Origin: Bellilinea sp040754815
Lineage (GTDB): Bacteria; Chloroflexota; Anaerolineae; Anaerolineales; Anaerolineaceae
Length of the DNA: 64,000 nt
Reading direction: 5' to 3'
Assembly: GCA_040754815.1 (NCBI GenBank)
Contig: JBFMBX010000006.1
Location: 137,889-201,888, forward strand
Position numbers and translations under genes: made by a program. Below, in pieces: positions 51,814 to 59,754 of the stretch; positions within the stretch are counted from its first letter, which is position 1, and each line of letters starts with the position of its first letter. The notes beneath the pieces are model-generated. The model had not been told where the DNA came from. It searched no databases and was given only the letters and a program-made list of their open reading frames with translations.

Positions 51814-51842
51814 GGATGGGTGAAGCCTCGCTTCACCCATCC
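51814..51842 (-). other. Intercistronic hairpin between binding protein and ATPase genes
   Basis: GGATGGGTGAAGC, 3-base loop, GCTTCACCCATCC: a perfect 13-bp stem with no T-run. It lies just after the binding-protein gene, a place where many transport operons use a stem-loop to keep the binding protein in excess. Confidence 0.8.
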
Positions 51843-51872
51843 AGAGAAATTTTCGCCAAACGAAAGTATGGT

Positions 51873-52910
51873 TTACTGCCAGACATCCTGATTGTTATAC
51901 AATTCAATCTTCAGGCTGCCGTCAATGATCTGCTGGCGAAGCGCCATGACCTGATCCACGATGGATTGAGGCAGCACCTGAATCTGGGCTTCGAGGGCAA
52001 TATCCACACCGCCCTGAGCGATGCCGTATTTCAAAACCTGCCCCGGCTGGTAGGTGCCGTCGTTGATGGTTTTGTAAACATCTTCGATGGCTTTGCCTAC
52101 ATTCTTAATATCGCTGGCGATGACATAACCGGGTTCGAGGTCGTTCTGGTTGGTATCCACACCGATGGCGTACAACTGGCGTTCGCGGGCGGCCTGCAGA
52201 ACGCCGATGCCAGCAGCGGCCGCCACCTGAAAGACCACATCGGCTTTCTGGTCATACAATTGCAGGGCAGCCTGTTTGCCGCGTGCCGAATCGTCCCATG
52301 CACCGCCAAGCGATTTCTTCAGCACCTGTATCTCGGGGTCAACCGATTTGGCACCGTTTTCGTAGGCAAAGACAAAGGCGCTGACCACCGGGTCCACATC
52401 GCCGCCGACCACGCCGATGATTTTATCGGCATTGATATTGGGAATAGTGGTATCCAGAGTCGCCAGACCGGCCACCACCCCGGCGAGATAGGCACTTTCT
52501 TCTTCGACAAAATCCACCGAGGTAATGGTCTTTTTGCTGTTTTCGACCACCGTATCAATGTTGACGAAGATTTTATCGGGGTATTGGTCGGCAAACTCTT
52601 TCAGTTGATCCTCGAAGCCGTAGGAAATGACGAAGATGACATCGGCAAAATCTACGGCGGCGCGCAGAGAGGGTTCGTATTTACCCGCATCGAAATTGCA
52701 CTCGATGGTGCGGGTTTCAACGCCGTATTCCTTAGCAATATTATCAATGCCGGCTTTTCCGGAATCGTAGAAGGCGTTGTCGCCCAGAGCGCCGTTGATC
52801 AGATAGACCACTCGTTTTGGCTGTTCCTGTGTGCTGGCTGCCGGCGTACAGGCAGCAAGACTGAAAATGAGGGCTACGATTAAAAGAACAAAAAGTGACT
52901 TTTTCATCAT
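51873..52910 (-). CDS. BMP-family nucleoside-binding lipoprotein
   Basis: 345 residues from the ATG at 52910, with GAGGAG upstream. The signal ends in the lipobox LAAC near residue 21. Mature domain of the Bmp/PnrA/Med type: VVYLINGALGDNAFYDSGKA at the start, AAVDFADVIFVISYGFEDQL, VDFVEEESAYLAGVVAGLA and IGVVGGDVDPVVSAFVFAYE. Captures the substrate, usually a purine nucleoside, for the transporter encoded downstream. First gene of the operon. Confidence 0.92.
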   Translation of the reverse strand: MMKKSLFVLLIVALIFSLAACTPAASTQEQPKRVVYLINGALGDNAFYDSGKAGIDNIAKEYGVETRTIECNFDAGKYEPSLRAAVDFADVIFVISYGFEDQLKEFADQYPDKIFVNIDTVVENSKKTITSVDFVEEESAYLAGVVAGLATLDTTIPNINADKIIGVVGGDVDPVVSAFVFAYENGAKSVDPEIQVLKKSLGGAWDDSARGKQAALQLYDQKADVVFQVAAAAGIGVLQAARERQLYAIGVDTNQNDLEPGYVIASDIKNVGKAIEDVYKTINDGTYQPGQVLKYGIAQGGVDIALEAQIQVLPQSIVDQVMALRQQIIDGSLKIELYNNQDVWQ

Positions 52911-52942
52911 GCAATTCTCCTCAGGGTAATTTTGGAAAATCC

Positions 52943-52960
52943 GGATTGACCGCTCAATCC
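52943..52960 (-). promoter_or_regulatory. Inverted repeat in the BMP leader
   Basis: GGATTGA, 4-base loop, TCAATCC lies between the promoter and the ribosome site. It could be an operator or a small RNA hairpin. Confidence 0.35.
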
Positions 52961-52979
52961 AAACAGTTAGAATGCCAGA

Positions 52980-53008
52980 ATTATACTCCTGTTGAAATTC
53001 CCTGCGAA
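52980..53008 (-). promoter_or_regulatory. Promoter of the BMP transporter operon
   Basis: Minus strand TTCGCA (53008-53003), 17-base spacer, TATAAT (52985-52980), with the start site about 60 bases before the ATG at 52910. Confidence 0.55.
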
Positions 53009-53039
53009 TCGGATGTGACAAATATACGGCGGAAGCGGT

Positions 53040-53069
53040 AAAAAAAACACCCGCCGGGAGGGGCGGGTG
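53040..53069 (-). terminator. Terminator of the ABC-2 exporter operon
   Basis: On the minus strand CACCCGCC, 6-base loop, GGCGGGTG, then eight T, nine bases past the stop at 53078. Confidence 0.92.
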
Positions 53070-53077
53070 ATCTGGAC

Positions 53078-53863
53078 TTAATTGGTGTATTTTGACTGGT
53101 CGAGCAGGTCTCTCAATTTTTCCTCTTCGCTTTTCTCCGCGGTGGGCAGGCTGCCCTGTTCGGCCTGCCGTTCGGCGGCTTCGGCGGCGCGCAGCACTTC
53201 CAGCGGCTGACGGCGCATCAGGCTGAATTTACCGCAGTTTTCACAACGATCCCACTTGCCGACCAGCAGGTTAAGCCCCCACACATGAACGGGAGTGGGG
53301 CGCTGGCATTTGGGGCAAATCGCACCGCCCAGTACGCCGTAATCACGGGGCTGGCCGGGAGCATAACGCCCTGCCGATTTGCCGCGTAAAGCAAGCATTT
53401 GCATTCCGCCGCCGAGCAGAGTCAACAGCAAAACCACTCCCAGCAGGGGCACCACAATTTTGAACATCGTTTCCTTTTCAGCCTCGCTGCTGGCAAATTC
53501 GAAGCGGCGCGGGGTCAGTTCCACGGTTGAACCGTCTTTCAGAGTCAGCCGGGCGCTTAATTCGTGAATGCCTTCGGGGTATGCAGCAGTGTTGAAGCGG
53601 TAGTGGAAGGGGGGCTGATCAACGGTTGCCATTTCTTCGCCGTCAATGAGAAAGGTGACCGATGTAACGGCTTGTTCATCCCCCGAAAGTTTCAGGGTAA
53701 AGTCACCGCGAATCTGACTGCCGGCGGAAAAACCAAAGTTGCGGTCCACCAGCAGGCGGTAGCCTTCCTGCGCCAGCACGGGAGAAACGAGCACCATGCT
53801 GATCAGGAAAATAGAAACAGCAACGGAAAGATGTAGAGTTGAGAAAAAGGTTCTGGTTTTCAT
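53078..53863 (-). CDS. Exported Ig-like / membrane / zinc-ribbon protein
   Basis: 261 residues. Signal peptide (1-31, ending VLAQ), an Ig-like beta domain (about 33-125: VTSVTFLIDGEEMATVDQPP, then FHYRFNTAAYPEGIHELSAR), a membrane helix (about 134-155), and a cytoplasmic part. The cytoplasmic part holds two CxxC pairs, CPKC near 184 and CENC near 208, which form a probable zinc ribbon, and ends in a charged helical tail. So it spans the membrane with an outside binding domain and an inside metal site. It is the last gene of the ABC-2 exporter operon, three bases after the permease. Not recognised; function unknown. Confidence 0.7.
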   Translation of the reverse strand: MKTRTFFSTLHLSVAVSIFLISMVLVSPVLAQEGYRLLVDRNFGFSAGSQIRGDFTLKLSGDEQAVTSVTFLIDGEEMATVDQPPFHYRFNTAAYPEGIHELSARLTLKDGSTVELTPRRFEFASSEAEKETMFKIVVPLLGVVLLLTLLGGGMQMLALRGKSAGRYAPGQPRDYGVLGGAICPKCQRPTPVHVWGLNLLVGKWDRCENCGKFSLMRRQPLEVLRAAEAAERQAEQGSLPTAEKSEEEKLRDLLDQSKYTN

Positions 53864-53866
53864 AGT

Positions 53867-54664
53867 TCACTTCCAACGGGTGAGGATGGTTTCGCGCTGA
53901 AACAGGCGCGCACCGAGGTAAATGAGAAGAGCATCTGCTGCGACGAGAACGGCAATGACGATGAGCATCAATTGCTGGTTGATGACCAGCAAACCGGCGA
54001 TCTGACCGAATAACAGCGCCAGCACCGGCACGATTAAAATGGCTGCCAATTGTTCGGCAACGCGCGGGTCGTTAACCCGTGAAGAAACCATAATGGCAAA
54101 ATTGACGGCGGCAATGGCCATCAACGGGCCGACGGCCAGCACTCCCAGCAGCCAGGTGGGGCCGAGAATATAGGCGCGCACTGCCTGACCTGCGCCTGTG
54201 AAGGGAATCAGTATCTGGAAGATCAGAAAGCATATCCATGTTGCTCCAATGGCCGGGATGGCGGCAGCCAGCGCCTTGCCGATGAGCAGTTCTTCTGTTG
54301 AGATGGGCGTGGCCAGCAACGGCTCGAGACTGCGGGTAGTTTTTTCGCCCACAATGCTGTATGCGGCAATGGTGATTGGGATGATCAGCGGCATCATCAT
54401 GTACAGAATCAAAAACTGATTGATCACATACACCTGCATACAGGAAGCGGCGTCCATATCCCCGCACACGGAGAGAAACATTTCGGGCAGGTCGGCCATA
54501 TCTCCGGCGGGTACTGTACTGCTGGAAGTTACATACAACATGATCAGTGGAATGGCAGTGAACAGCAAGGGCATCAGAATGATGGTGAACAGCACCATTT
54601 TGTTCTTGAAAACCTCTGCCCATTCTTTGTCAATAATTGTGCGAATGTGGCGAAAGGACAGCAT
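53867..54664 (-). CDS. ABC-2 type transporter permease
   Basis: 265 residues with six membrane helices. VGEKTTRSLEPLLATPISTE, then ELLIGKALAAAIPAIGATW, is the typical NatB/ABC-2 permease block. Exports an unknown substrate with the ATPase encoded two bases upstream. Large outside loop with two Cys near 72-80 (CGDMDAASC). Confidence 0.88.
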   Translation of the reverse strand: MLSFRHIRTIIDKEWAEVFKNKMVLFTIILMPLLFTAIPLIMLYVTSSSTVPAGDMADLPEMFLSVCGDMDAASCMQVYVINQFLILYMMMPLIIPITIAAYSIVGEKTTRSLEPLLATPISTEELLIGKALAAAIPAIGATWICFLIFQILIPFTGAGQAVRAYILGPTWLLGVLAVGPLMAIAAVNFAIMVSSRVNDPRVAEQLAAILIVPVLALLFGQIAGLLVINQQLMLIVIAVLVAADALLIYLGARLFQRETILTRWK

Positions 54665-54666
54665 GA

Positions 54667-55605
54667 TTATTTCTCCTCTGCCTGCAAGGTTTGCAGGTAA
54701 ATATCTTCAAGGGAATGGCGAATTTCGCCGACGAACTGCACGTCGGCACCGCTTTCCACCAGCGTGCGTATCAGCACGGGGTTGTGCTGTTCGGGGTCAT
54801 CAAGGCGCACAACCAGCCGGTTATCCACCGGCATCACTTCTCTGACAAAGTCAAAGCGGCGCAGTTTGTCAGCCCAATCAGGATTGAGCGCGCGCAAATG
54901 GAAAACCACTCTGCGTCCGAACAGGCGCCGGCGCAGGTTGGCGGGGGTATCCACGGCGATCAGGCGGGATTTGAAGATGCCGATGCGGTCGCACAGGCGG
55001 TCGGCTTCATCGAGGTTATGGGTGCAAAGGAATATGGTGCGTCCCTCGCTTTTCAATTCTTCGATGAAATCGCGCACCAGTTTGGCGGCTTCGGGGTCCA
55101 GGCCGCTGGTGGGTTCATCCAGAAAGAGAACGCGCGGCTCGTGCAGCAGGGCGCGGGCGATGGCAAGTTTTTGACGCATGCCTTTGCTGAAACTGCCCAC
55201 TTCATCCATGCGTCGGTTCCACAGGCCCAACATGCGCAGATACTTTTCCACCTGCCCGGCTACATCCGCTACATCGTAAAGATTGGCGTAAATGGTCAGG
55301 TTCTTTTCGGCGCTCAGGCGTTCGTACATGCCGGGTGTTTCGGTGAGGATGCCGATAATACGGCGGATGTGGGTGTCATCGCGCCCGATCTGGTAATCGT
55401 TGATGAAGGCTTTTCCGCTGGTGGGACGGATGAGTGCGGCCAACATACGAACGGTGGTGGTTTTGCCGGCGCCGTTGGGGCCGAGAAAGCCAAACACTTC
55501 CCCTTCTTTGACTTCCAAGGTCAGGTCCTGCACAGCGTGAATGGGGGACTGGTTCTTGCGTAAAACGAAGGTTTTACTCAGGTGTTCGGTACGAATCATG
55601 GTCAT
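54667..55605 (-). CDS. ABC transporter ATP-binding protein (NatA/CcmA-like)
   Basis: 312 residues from the ATG at 55605; a second ATG two codons on is possible. Walker A GPNGAGKTT, the signature FSKGMRQKLAIARAL, Walker B VLFLDEPTSGLDPEA and an H-loop in CTHNLDEADRL are all intact. A C-terminal domain of about 80 residues follows (VVFHLRALNPDWADKLRRFD), as in multidrug-type exporters. Pairs with the next permease. The 134 bases between this gene and moaA hold no clear feature. Confidence 0.93.
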   Translation of the reverse strand: MTMIRTEHLSKTFVLRKNQSPIHAVQDLTLEVKEGEVFGFLGPNGAGKTTTVRMLAALIRPTSGKAFINDYQIGRDDTHIRRIIGILTETPGMYERLSAEKNLTIYANLYDVADVAGQVEKYLRMLGLWNRRMDEVGSFSKGMRQKLAIARALLHEPRVLFLDEPTSGLDPEAAKLVRDFIEELKSEGRTIFLCTHNLDEADRLCDRIGIFKSRLIAVDTPANLRRRLFGRRVVFHLRALNPDWADKLRRFDFVREVMPVDNRLVVRLDDPEQHNPVLIRTLVESGADVQFVGEIRHSLEDIYLQTLQAEEK

Positions 55606-55772
55606 GGATCTCCACAGGTCGTTTGAGGTAAATTTCACAACCCGAATGATTGTATCATTGTATCAACAATCGTTTCAAATGGGAAGGGTTGAGGGATGAA
55701 TGTGGGACTAGACCAAGGCAGGAATTATCTGCTGGTCAAGTGGGTAGTATTTCGAGGATTTATTGGTATAAA

Positions 55773-56753
55773 TCAGCCGCCGATTTCGCTCATCGTCCGG
55801 TTGGTGGCAAAATCTCCCTCGGCGAGGCCATGCCCCCATGGTTTGTGCCAGATGCCATCGAGGATGATTTGACGCAAATCTTCCAGTGTGGCGCCCTGCC
55901 GCAGCGGCGTGAGCAGGTCCACTTCTTTTTCGCGCAACAAACAGAGACGAAGTTTGCCATCTGCGGTCAGGCGGGCGCGGGTGCACGCCGCGCAAAACGG
56001 CATGGAAACCGAGGCGATGAAGCCGATTTCGCCGGCCGCATCGCGCAGTTGGAAAACACGGGCTTCGCCGTCCAGCTGTCCGTTGCGCACCGGCTGCAAG
56101 GGGCCGAGTTCGGCTTCGATGCGGCGGATCATTTCCTGAGTGGTCACCACCTGCTTGCGCTGCAATTCGGTTGCACCGCCAAACGGCATCATTTCGATGA
56201 AACGGATTTGCCACGGGAGGGTGCAGGAAAGCCGCGCCAGAGGGACGATATCTTCTTCGTTGAAGCCGCGTACAATGACGGCATTGAGTTTGATGGGCTG
56301 CAGGCCGGCCTGCTCGGCGGCCATGATGCCGGCCCAGACTTTTTCGAAGGAACCCCAGCGGGTGATGGCCTTGAAGCGGACGGGATTTAATGTATCAAGG
56401 CTGATGTTGACGCGCTGTAAACCGGCCTCTTTGAGCGGGCGCGCCAGTTTTTCCAGCAGGATACCGTTGGTGGTCATTGAAAGCGAACGCACGCCGGGGG
56501 TTGCCGCAATGCCGCGCACCAGTTCAACGATGTTGGCGCGCACGGTGGGCTCACCGCCGGTCAGGCGAAATTTGTCAAAGCCGAGCGAGGCAAACAGGCG
56601 CGCCAGAAGCAGCACTTCCTCGTCCTGCATCAATTCTGCATTGGGGCGGAAGTTCATGTCTTCCGGCATGCAGTAAACGCAGCGCAGATTGCAGTGGTCG
56701 GTCAGGCTGATGCGCAGGTAGTGGATGTTGCGTCCGAAACGGTCGAGAGCCAT
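55773..56753 (-). CDS. moaA: GTP 3',8-cyclase MoaA
   Basis: 326 residues. Radical-SAM enzyme that starts molybdenum cofactor synthesis from GTP. N-terminal cluster CNLRCVYC near 21-28; second cluster CAACTRARLTADGKLRLC near 260-277; the protein ends in the GG needed for activity (MSEIGG). It is alone here: no other moa or moe gene is in the window, and no molybdoenzyme either. Confidence 0.95.
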   Translation of the reverse strand: MALDRFGRNIHYLRISLTDHCNLRCVYCMPEDMNFRPNAELMQDEEVLLLARLFASLGFDKFRLTGGEPTVRANIVELVRGIAATPGVRSLSMTTNGILLEKLARPLKEAGLQRVNISLDTLNPVRFKAITRWGSFEKVWAGIMAAEQAGLQPIKLNAVIVRGFNEEDIVPLARLSCTLPWQIRFIEMMPFGGATELQRKQVVTTQEMIRRIEAELGPLQPVRNGQLDGEARVFQLRDAAGEIGFIASVSMPFCAACTRARLTADGKLRLCLLREKEVDLLTPLRQGATLEDLRQIILDGIWHKPWGHGLAEGDFATNRTMSEIGG

Positions 56754-56795
56754 ATCAGTTCAACAAAAAGGTAACCGGTAATTCTTACTAATTTT

Positions 56796-56825
56796 ATCAT
56801 ATTTATTACGGATTTATCTTTCCAA
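56796..56825 (-). promoter_or_regulatory. Promoter of moaA
   Basis: Minus strand TTGGAA (56825-56820), 18-base spacer, TATGAT (56801-56796), about 40 bases before the moaA start. Confidence 0.5.
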
Positions 56826-56982
56826 TTTTTATCTAAATACGGTCAAATTTGAGGAAGTTTGTTTTTCGGAGTGGTGATACCTGACACTACCTTTTGACCT
56901 CGAAGCGAAAGATAATGATTTTGCAGCCATCATCGCCGTTCTCTGAATATTCCTGAACCCCACATAAAAAGGAGGAACAGCA

Positions 56983-57228
56983 ATGCCCGTAAAGGGACGA
57001 ATTCTCGTCAATGAGGCTTATTGTAAGGGATGCGAGCTGTGTGTGAGTGCCTGCCCGCAGCACGTGATTGCGCTTGATCCTGTGCGAATCACCGCCAAAG
57101 GTTACCACCCGGCCACGCTGGTGCAGGAAGGCTGTACCGGCTGCGGCATCTGCGCCATTGTCTGCCCTGAGGCAGCCATCACCGTTTACCGCGAAGCGAC
57201 TAAAGCCCGTCAGGCGGCAGCCGCTTAG
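56983..57228 (+). CDS. 2-oxoacid:ferredoxin oxidoreductase delta subunit
   Basis: 81 residues, a two-cluster ferredoxin: CKGCELCVSACP near 14-25 and CTGCGICAIVCP near 50-61, each followed by the Pro of a 4Fe-4S site. It passes electrons from the TPP subunit to free ferredoxin. It heads a four-gene operon (delta, alpha, beta, gamma), with AAGGAGG upstream. Most like KorD/VorD. Confidence 0.9.
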   Translation: MPVKGRILVNEAYCKGCELCVSACPQHVIALDPVRITAKGYHPATLVQEGCTGCGICAIVCPEAAITVYREATKARQAAAA

Positions 57229-57237
57229 GAGGCTAAA

Positions 57238-58356
57238 ATGGCGAGAGAACTGTGGAAAGGCAACAATGCCATTGCCGAAGCGGCGGTGCGGGCCGGCTTG
57301 CAGGCTTATTTTGGCTATCCCATTACTCCTCAAACCGAGTTGCTGGAATATCTTTCGGCGCGTATGCCGGAACTGGGGCGCGCCTTTGTGCAGGCAGAGA
57401 GCGAACTGGCGGCCATCAACATGGTCTATGGCGCCGCCTGCACCGGCGCACGGGTGATGACCTCTTCTTCCAGCCCGGGCATCAGCCTGATGATGGAAGG
57501 TATTTCGTACATTGCGGGTACAGAAGTGCCGTTTGTGCTGGTGGATGTAATGCGCGGCGGACCGGGGCTGGGTAATATCGCCCCGGCGCAGTCGGACTAC
57601 AACCAGATTGTGCATGGCGGCGGTCATGGCGATTACAATGCGCTTGTGCTTGCTCCGGCTTCTGTGCAGGAATCGGTGAACCTGACCTACGAAGCCTTCG
57701 ATCTGGCTGAAAAATATCGTGCCATCACGGTCATTCTGCTTGACGGCAGCATCGGGCAGATGATGGAACCGGCCGAAATGCCGCCCATGCGTCCCCTGAA
57801 GACCGAATATCCCGATTGGGCAGTGCGCGGTATTGTCGAACATCCCGGTGAGCGGCGGGTATTATCCTCCATTTACCTCGACCCGCCGGATGAGGAAGCC
57901 GCCAATTTGCGGATGCTGCGCCGCTGGCAGCAGGTGGAAGCCAACGAGGTACGTTACAAGGGCTACTATCTGGACGATGCCCGTTTTGTGGTGGTCGGTT
58001 TCGGGTCGGCCGGCCGGGTGGCGCTCTCGGCAGTGCGCGCCGCGCGGGCGGAGGGCATTCCGGTGGGGCTGCTGCGCCCCATTACCCTCAAGCCCTTCCC
58101 GGTCAAAGTGCTGGATGAATTGACTCGCCAGCTGGAGGGAATACTGGTGGTGGAAATGAACGCCGGTCAAATGCTGGAAGATGTCCGCCGCGTGGTTGGC
58201 GGCAAGGTGCCGGTGGAGTTTTACGGCCGATTGGGCGGTATTATCCCCATGCCGGATGAAGTGCTGGAAGAAATCCGCCGCATCAGCCGCGAACCGTTAC
58301 CGCTTACCGGTCACCCGCGCGACCGCTGGTTGGCGCGCATGCCTCGCAGCAATTAG
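57238..58356 (+). CDS. 2-oxoacid:ferredoxin oxidoreductase alpha subunit
   Basis: 372 residues. KGNNAIAEAAVRAGLQAYFG, then YPITPQTELLEYLS, is the pyruvate/2-oxoglutarate:ferredoxin oxidoreductase alpha signature; YNQIVHGGGHGDYNALVLAP and the C-terminal domain (about 250-350) follow. The complex oxidatively decarboxylates a 2-oxoacid to acyl-CoA and reduced ferredoxin, reversibly. The substrate may be 2-oxoglutarate or branched-chain oxoacids; I cannot decide between them. Confidence 0.92.
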   Translation: MARELWKGNNAIAEAAVRAGLQAYFGYPITPQTELLEYLSARMPELGRAFVQAESELAAINMVYGAACTGARVMTSSSSPGISLMMEGISYIAGTEVPFVLVDVMRGGPGLGNIAPAQSDYNQIVHGGGHGDYNALVLAPASVQESVNLTYEAFDLAEKYRAITVILLDGSIGQMMEPAEMPPMRPLKTEYPDWAVRGIVEHPGERRVLSSIYLDPPDEEAANLRMLRRWQQVEANEVRYKGYYLDDARFVVVGFGSAGRVALSAVRAARAEGIPVGLLRPITLKPFPVKVLDELTRQLEGILVVEMNAGQMLEDVRRVVGGKVPVEFYGRLGGIIPMPDEVLEEIRRISREPLPLTGHPRDRWLARMPRSN

Positions 58357-58374
58357 GAAAGGAGGGAATGAAAG

Positions 58375-59148
58375 ATGGTCACGCTGGATGAAGTTGTTGT
58401 GTATGAACGCCCTCAATCACTGGAAGAATGTGCTACCCATTACTGCCCGGGCTGCACGCATGGGGTAGCCCACCGCCTGATTGCCGAAGTAATTGACGAA
58501 ATGGGCATCCGCGAGCGGATGATTGGTGTGGCTTCGGTTGGCTGTTCGGTATTTGCCTACAATTATTTCAGTTTCGATTTCGTGCAGGCACCGCACGGTC
58601 GCGCCCCGGCAATGGCAACCGGTATCAAGCGGGTGCTGCCCGACCGGATTGTGATGACCTATCAGGGTGATGGGGATATGGCCTCGATTGGCATGGGTGA
58701 AATTGTCCACGCGGCGGCGCGCGGCGAAAATATCACCGTGTTTTTCCTCAATAACGCCAATTACGGGATGACCGGCGGGCAGATGGCCCCCACCACCCTG
58801 CCGGGTCAGCAAACCACCTCCAGCCCCAAGGGGCGCGATGTGGAAACACAGGGCTACCCGGTGCGCGCTTCCGAATTGCTGGCAACGCTGGAAGGGGCCA
58901 GTTATGTCGTGCGGCGCAGCCTGCACGACCCCAAGAACATCCGCATGGCCAAGAAGGCCATCCGCACCGCCTTTGAGGTGCAGCTGCGCGGTTTGGGCTT
59001 TTCGATGATTGAACTGCTTTCCATCTGCCCGACCAACTGGGGCATGACGCCGGTGCAATCGCTGCAATGGCTGGAAGAACACATGATCCCCTACTATCCG
59101 ATTGGGGATTACAAAGTTCACCCGATTGTCGCGGAATTGAAGATATAG
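58375..59148 (+). CDS. 2-oxoacid:ferredoxin oxidoreductase beta subunit
   Basis: 257 residues, the thiamine-diphosphate subunit. CPGCTHGVAHRLIAEVIDEM near 23-42 opens the fold, and GDGDMASIGMGEIVHAAARG, then FFLNNANYGMTGGQMAPTT, is the TPP-binding block. Four Cys early in the chain (CATHYCPGC, then GCSVF) may bind a 4Fe-4S cluster. Acts with the alpha, gamma and delta subunits encoded alongside. Confidence 0.92.
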   Translation: MVTLDEVVVYERPQSLEECATHYCPGCTHGVAHRLIAEVIDEMGIRERMIGVASVGCSVFAYNYFSFDFVQAPHGRAPAMATGIKRVLPDRIVMTYQGDGDMASIGMGEIVHAAARGENITVFFLNNANYGMTGGQMAPTTLPGQQTTSSPKGRDVETQGYPVRASELLATLEGASYVVRRSLHDPKNIRMAKKAIRTAFEVQLRGLGFSMIELLSICPTNWGMTPVQSLQWLEEHMIPYYPIGDYKVHPIVAELKI

Positions 59149-59160
59149 GAGGCGGGCGCA

Positions 59161-59706
59161 ATGCAAACCGAAATCATCATTGCTGGATTTGGCGGGCAGG
59201 GGATTTTGTTTGCCGGTCAACTGCTGGCTTATGCCGCCATGGACAACGGACTGGAAACGACGTGGATACCCTCTTACGGGCCGGAAATGCGCGGCGGTAC
59301 GGCTAATTGTACGGTAATCATCGCCGATGAGGAAATCGGCTCGCCGGTGGTGCGCAATCCGCAGGTGGCCATTGTGATGAACCGCCCATCGCTGGATAAG
59401 TACGAGCCGCTGGTTAAGCCGGGCGGCCTGCTGGTGGTCAATTCCTCGATCATTGACCGTACCCCCGAACGAAAGGACATTCAGGTGGCGCTGGTGCCGG
59501 CCAATGATATTGCCGAACAATTGGGCGACCGGCGCATGGCGAACATGGTCATGCTGGGGGCCTTCCTCGCAAATTTGCCGGTTTTGAGCATCGAAGCAAT
59601 TGAGAAAGCCCTGCAGGAGCACCTGCCGGAGCGTCACCACAAATTGCTGCCCAAGAACTATCAGGCGCTGCGCGAAGGGGCGCGTTATCTGGCGGAAAAA
59701 GTATAG
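59161..59706 (+). CDS. 2-oxoacid:ferredoxin oxidoreductase gamma subunit
   Basis: 181 residues. IIIAGFGGQGILFAGQLLAY, then TWIPSYGPEMRGGTANCTVI, is the gamma-domain signature that binds CoA. It completes the four-subunit complex. GGAGG precedes the ATG, and a strong terminator follows the gene. Confidence 0.92.
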   Translation: MQTEIIIAGFGGQGILFAGQLLAYAAMDNGLETTWIPSYGPEMRGGTANCTVIIADEEIGSPVVRNPQVAIVMNRPSLDKYEPLVKPGGLLVVNSSIIDRTPERKDIQVALVPANDIAEQLGDRRMANMVMLGAFLANLPVLSIEAIEKALQEHLPERHHKLLPKNYQALREGARYLAEKV

Positions 59707-59712
59707 AAGGAT

Positions 59713-59749
59713 AATACCCTCCCTGAAATCGCAGGGAGGGTATTTTTTT
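59713..59749 (+). terminator. Terminator of the oxidoreductase operon
   Basis: AATACCCTCCC, 10-base loop, GGGAGGGTATT, then TTTTT. An 11-bp stem seven bases after the stop. Confidence 0.93.
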
Positions 59750-59754
59750 ATGTT

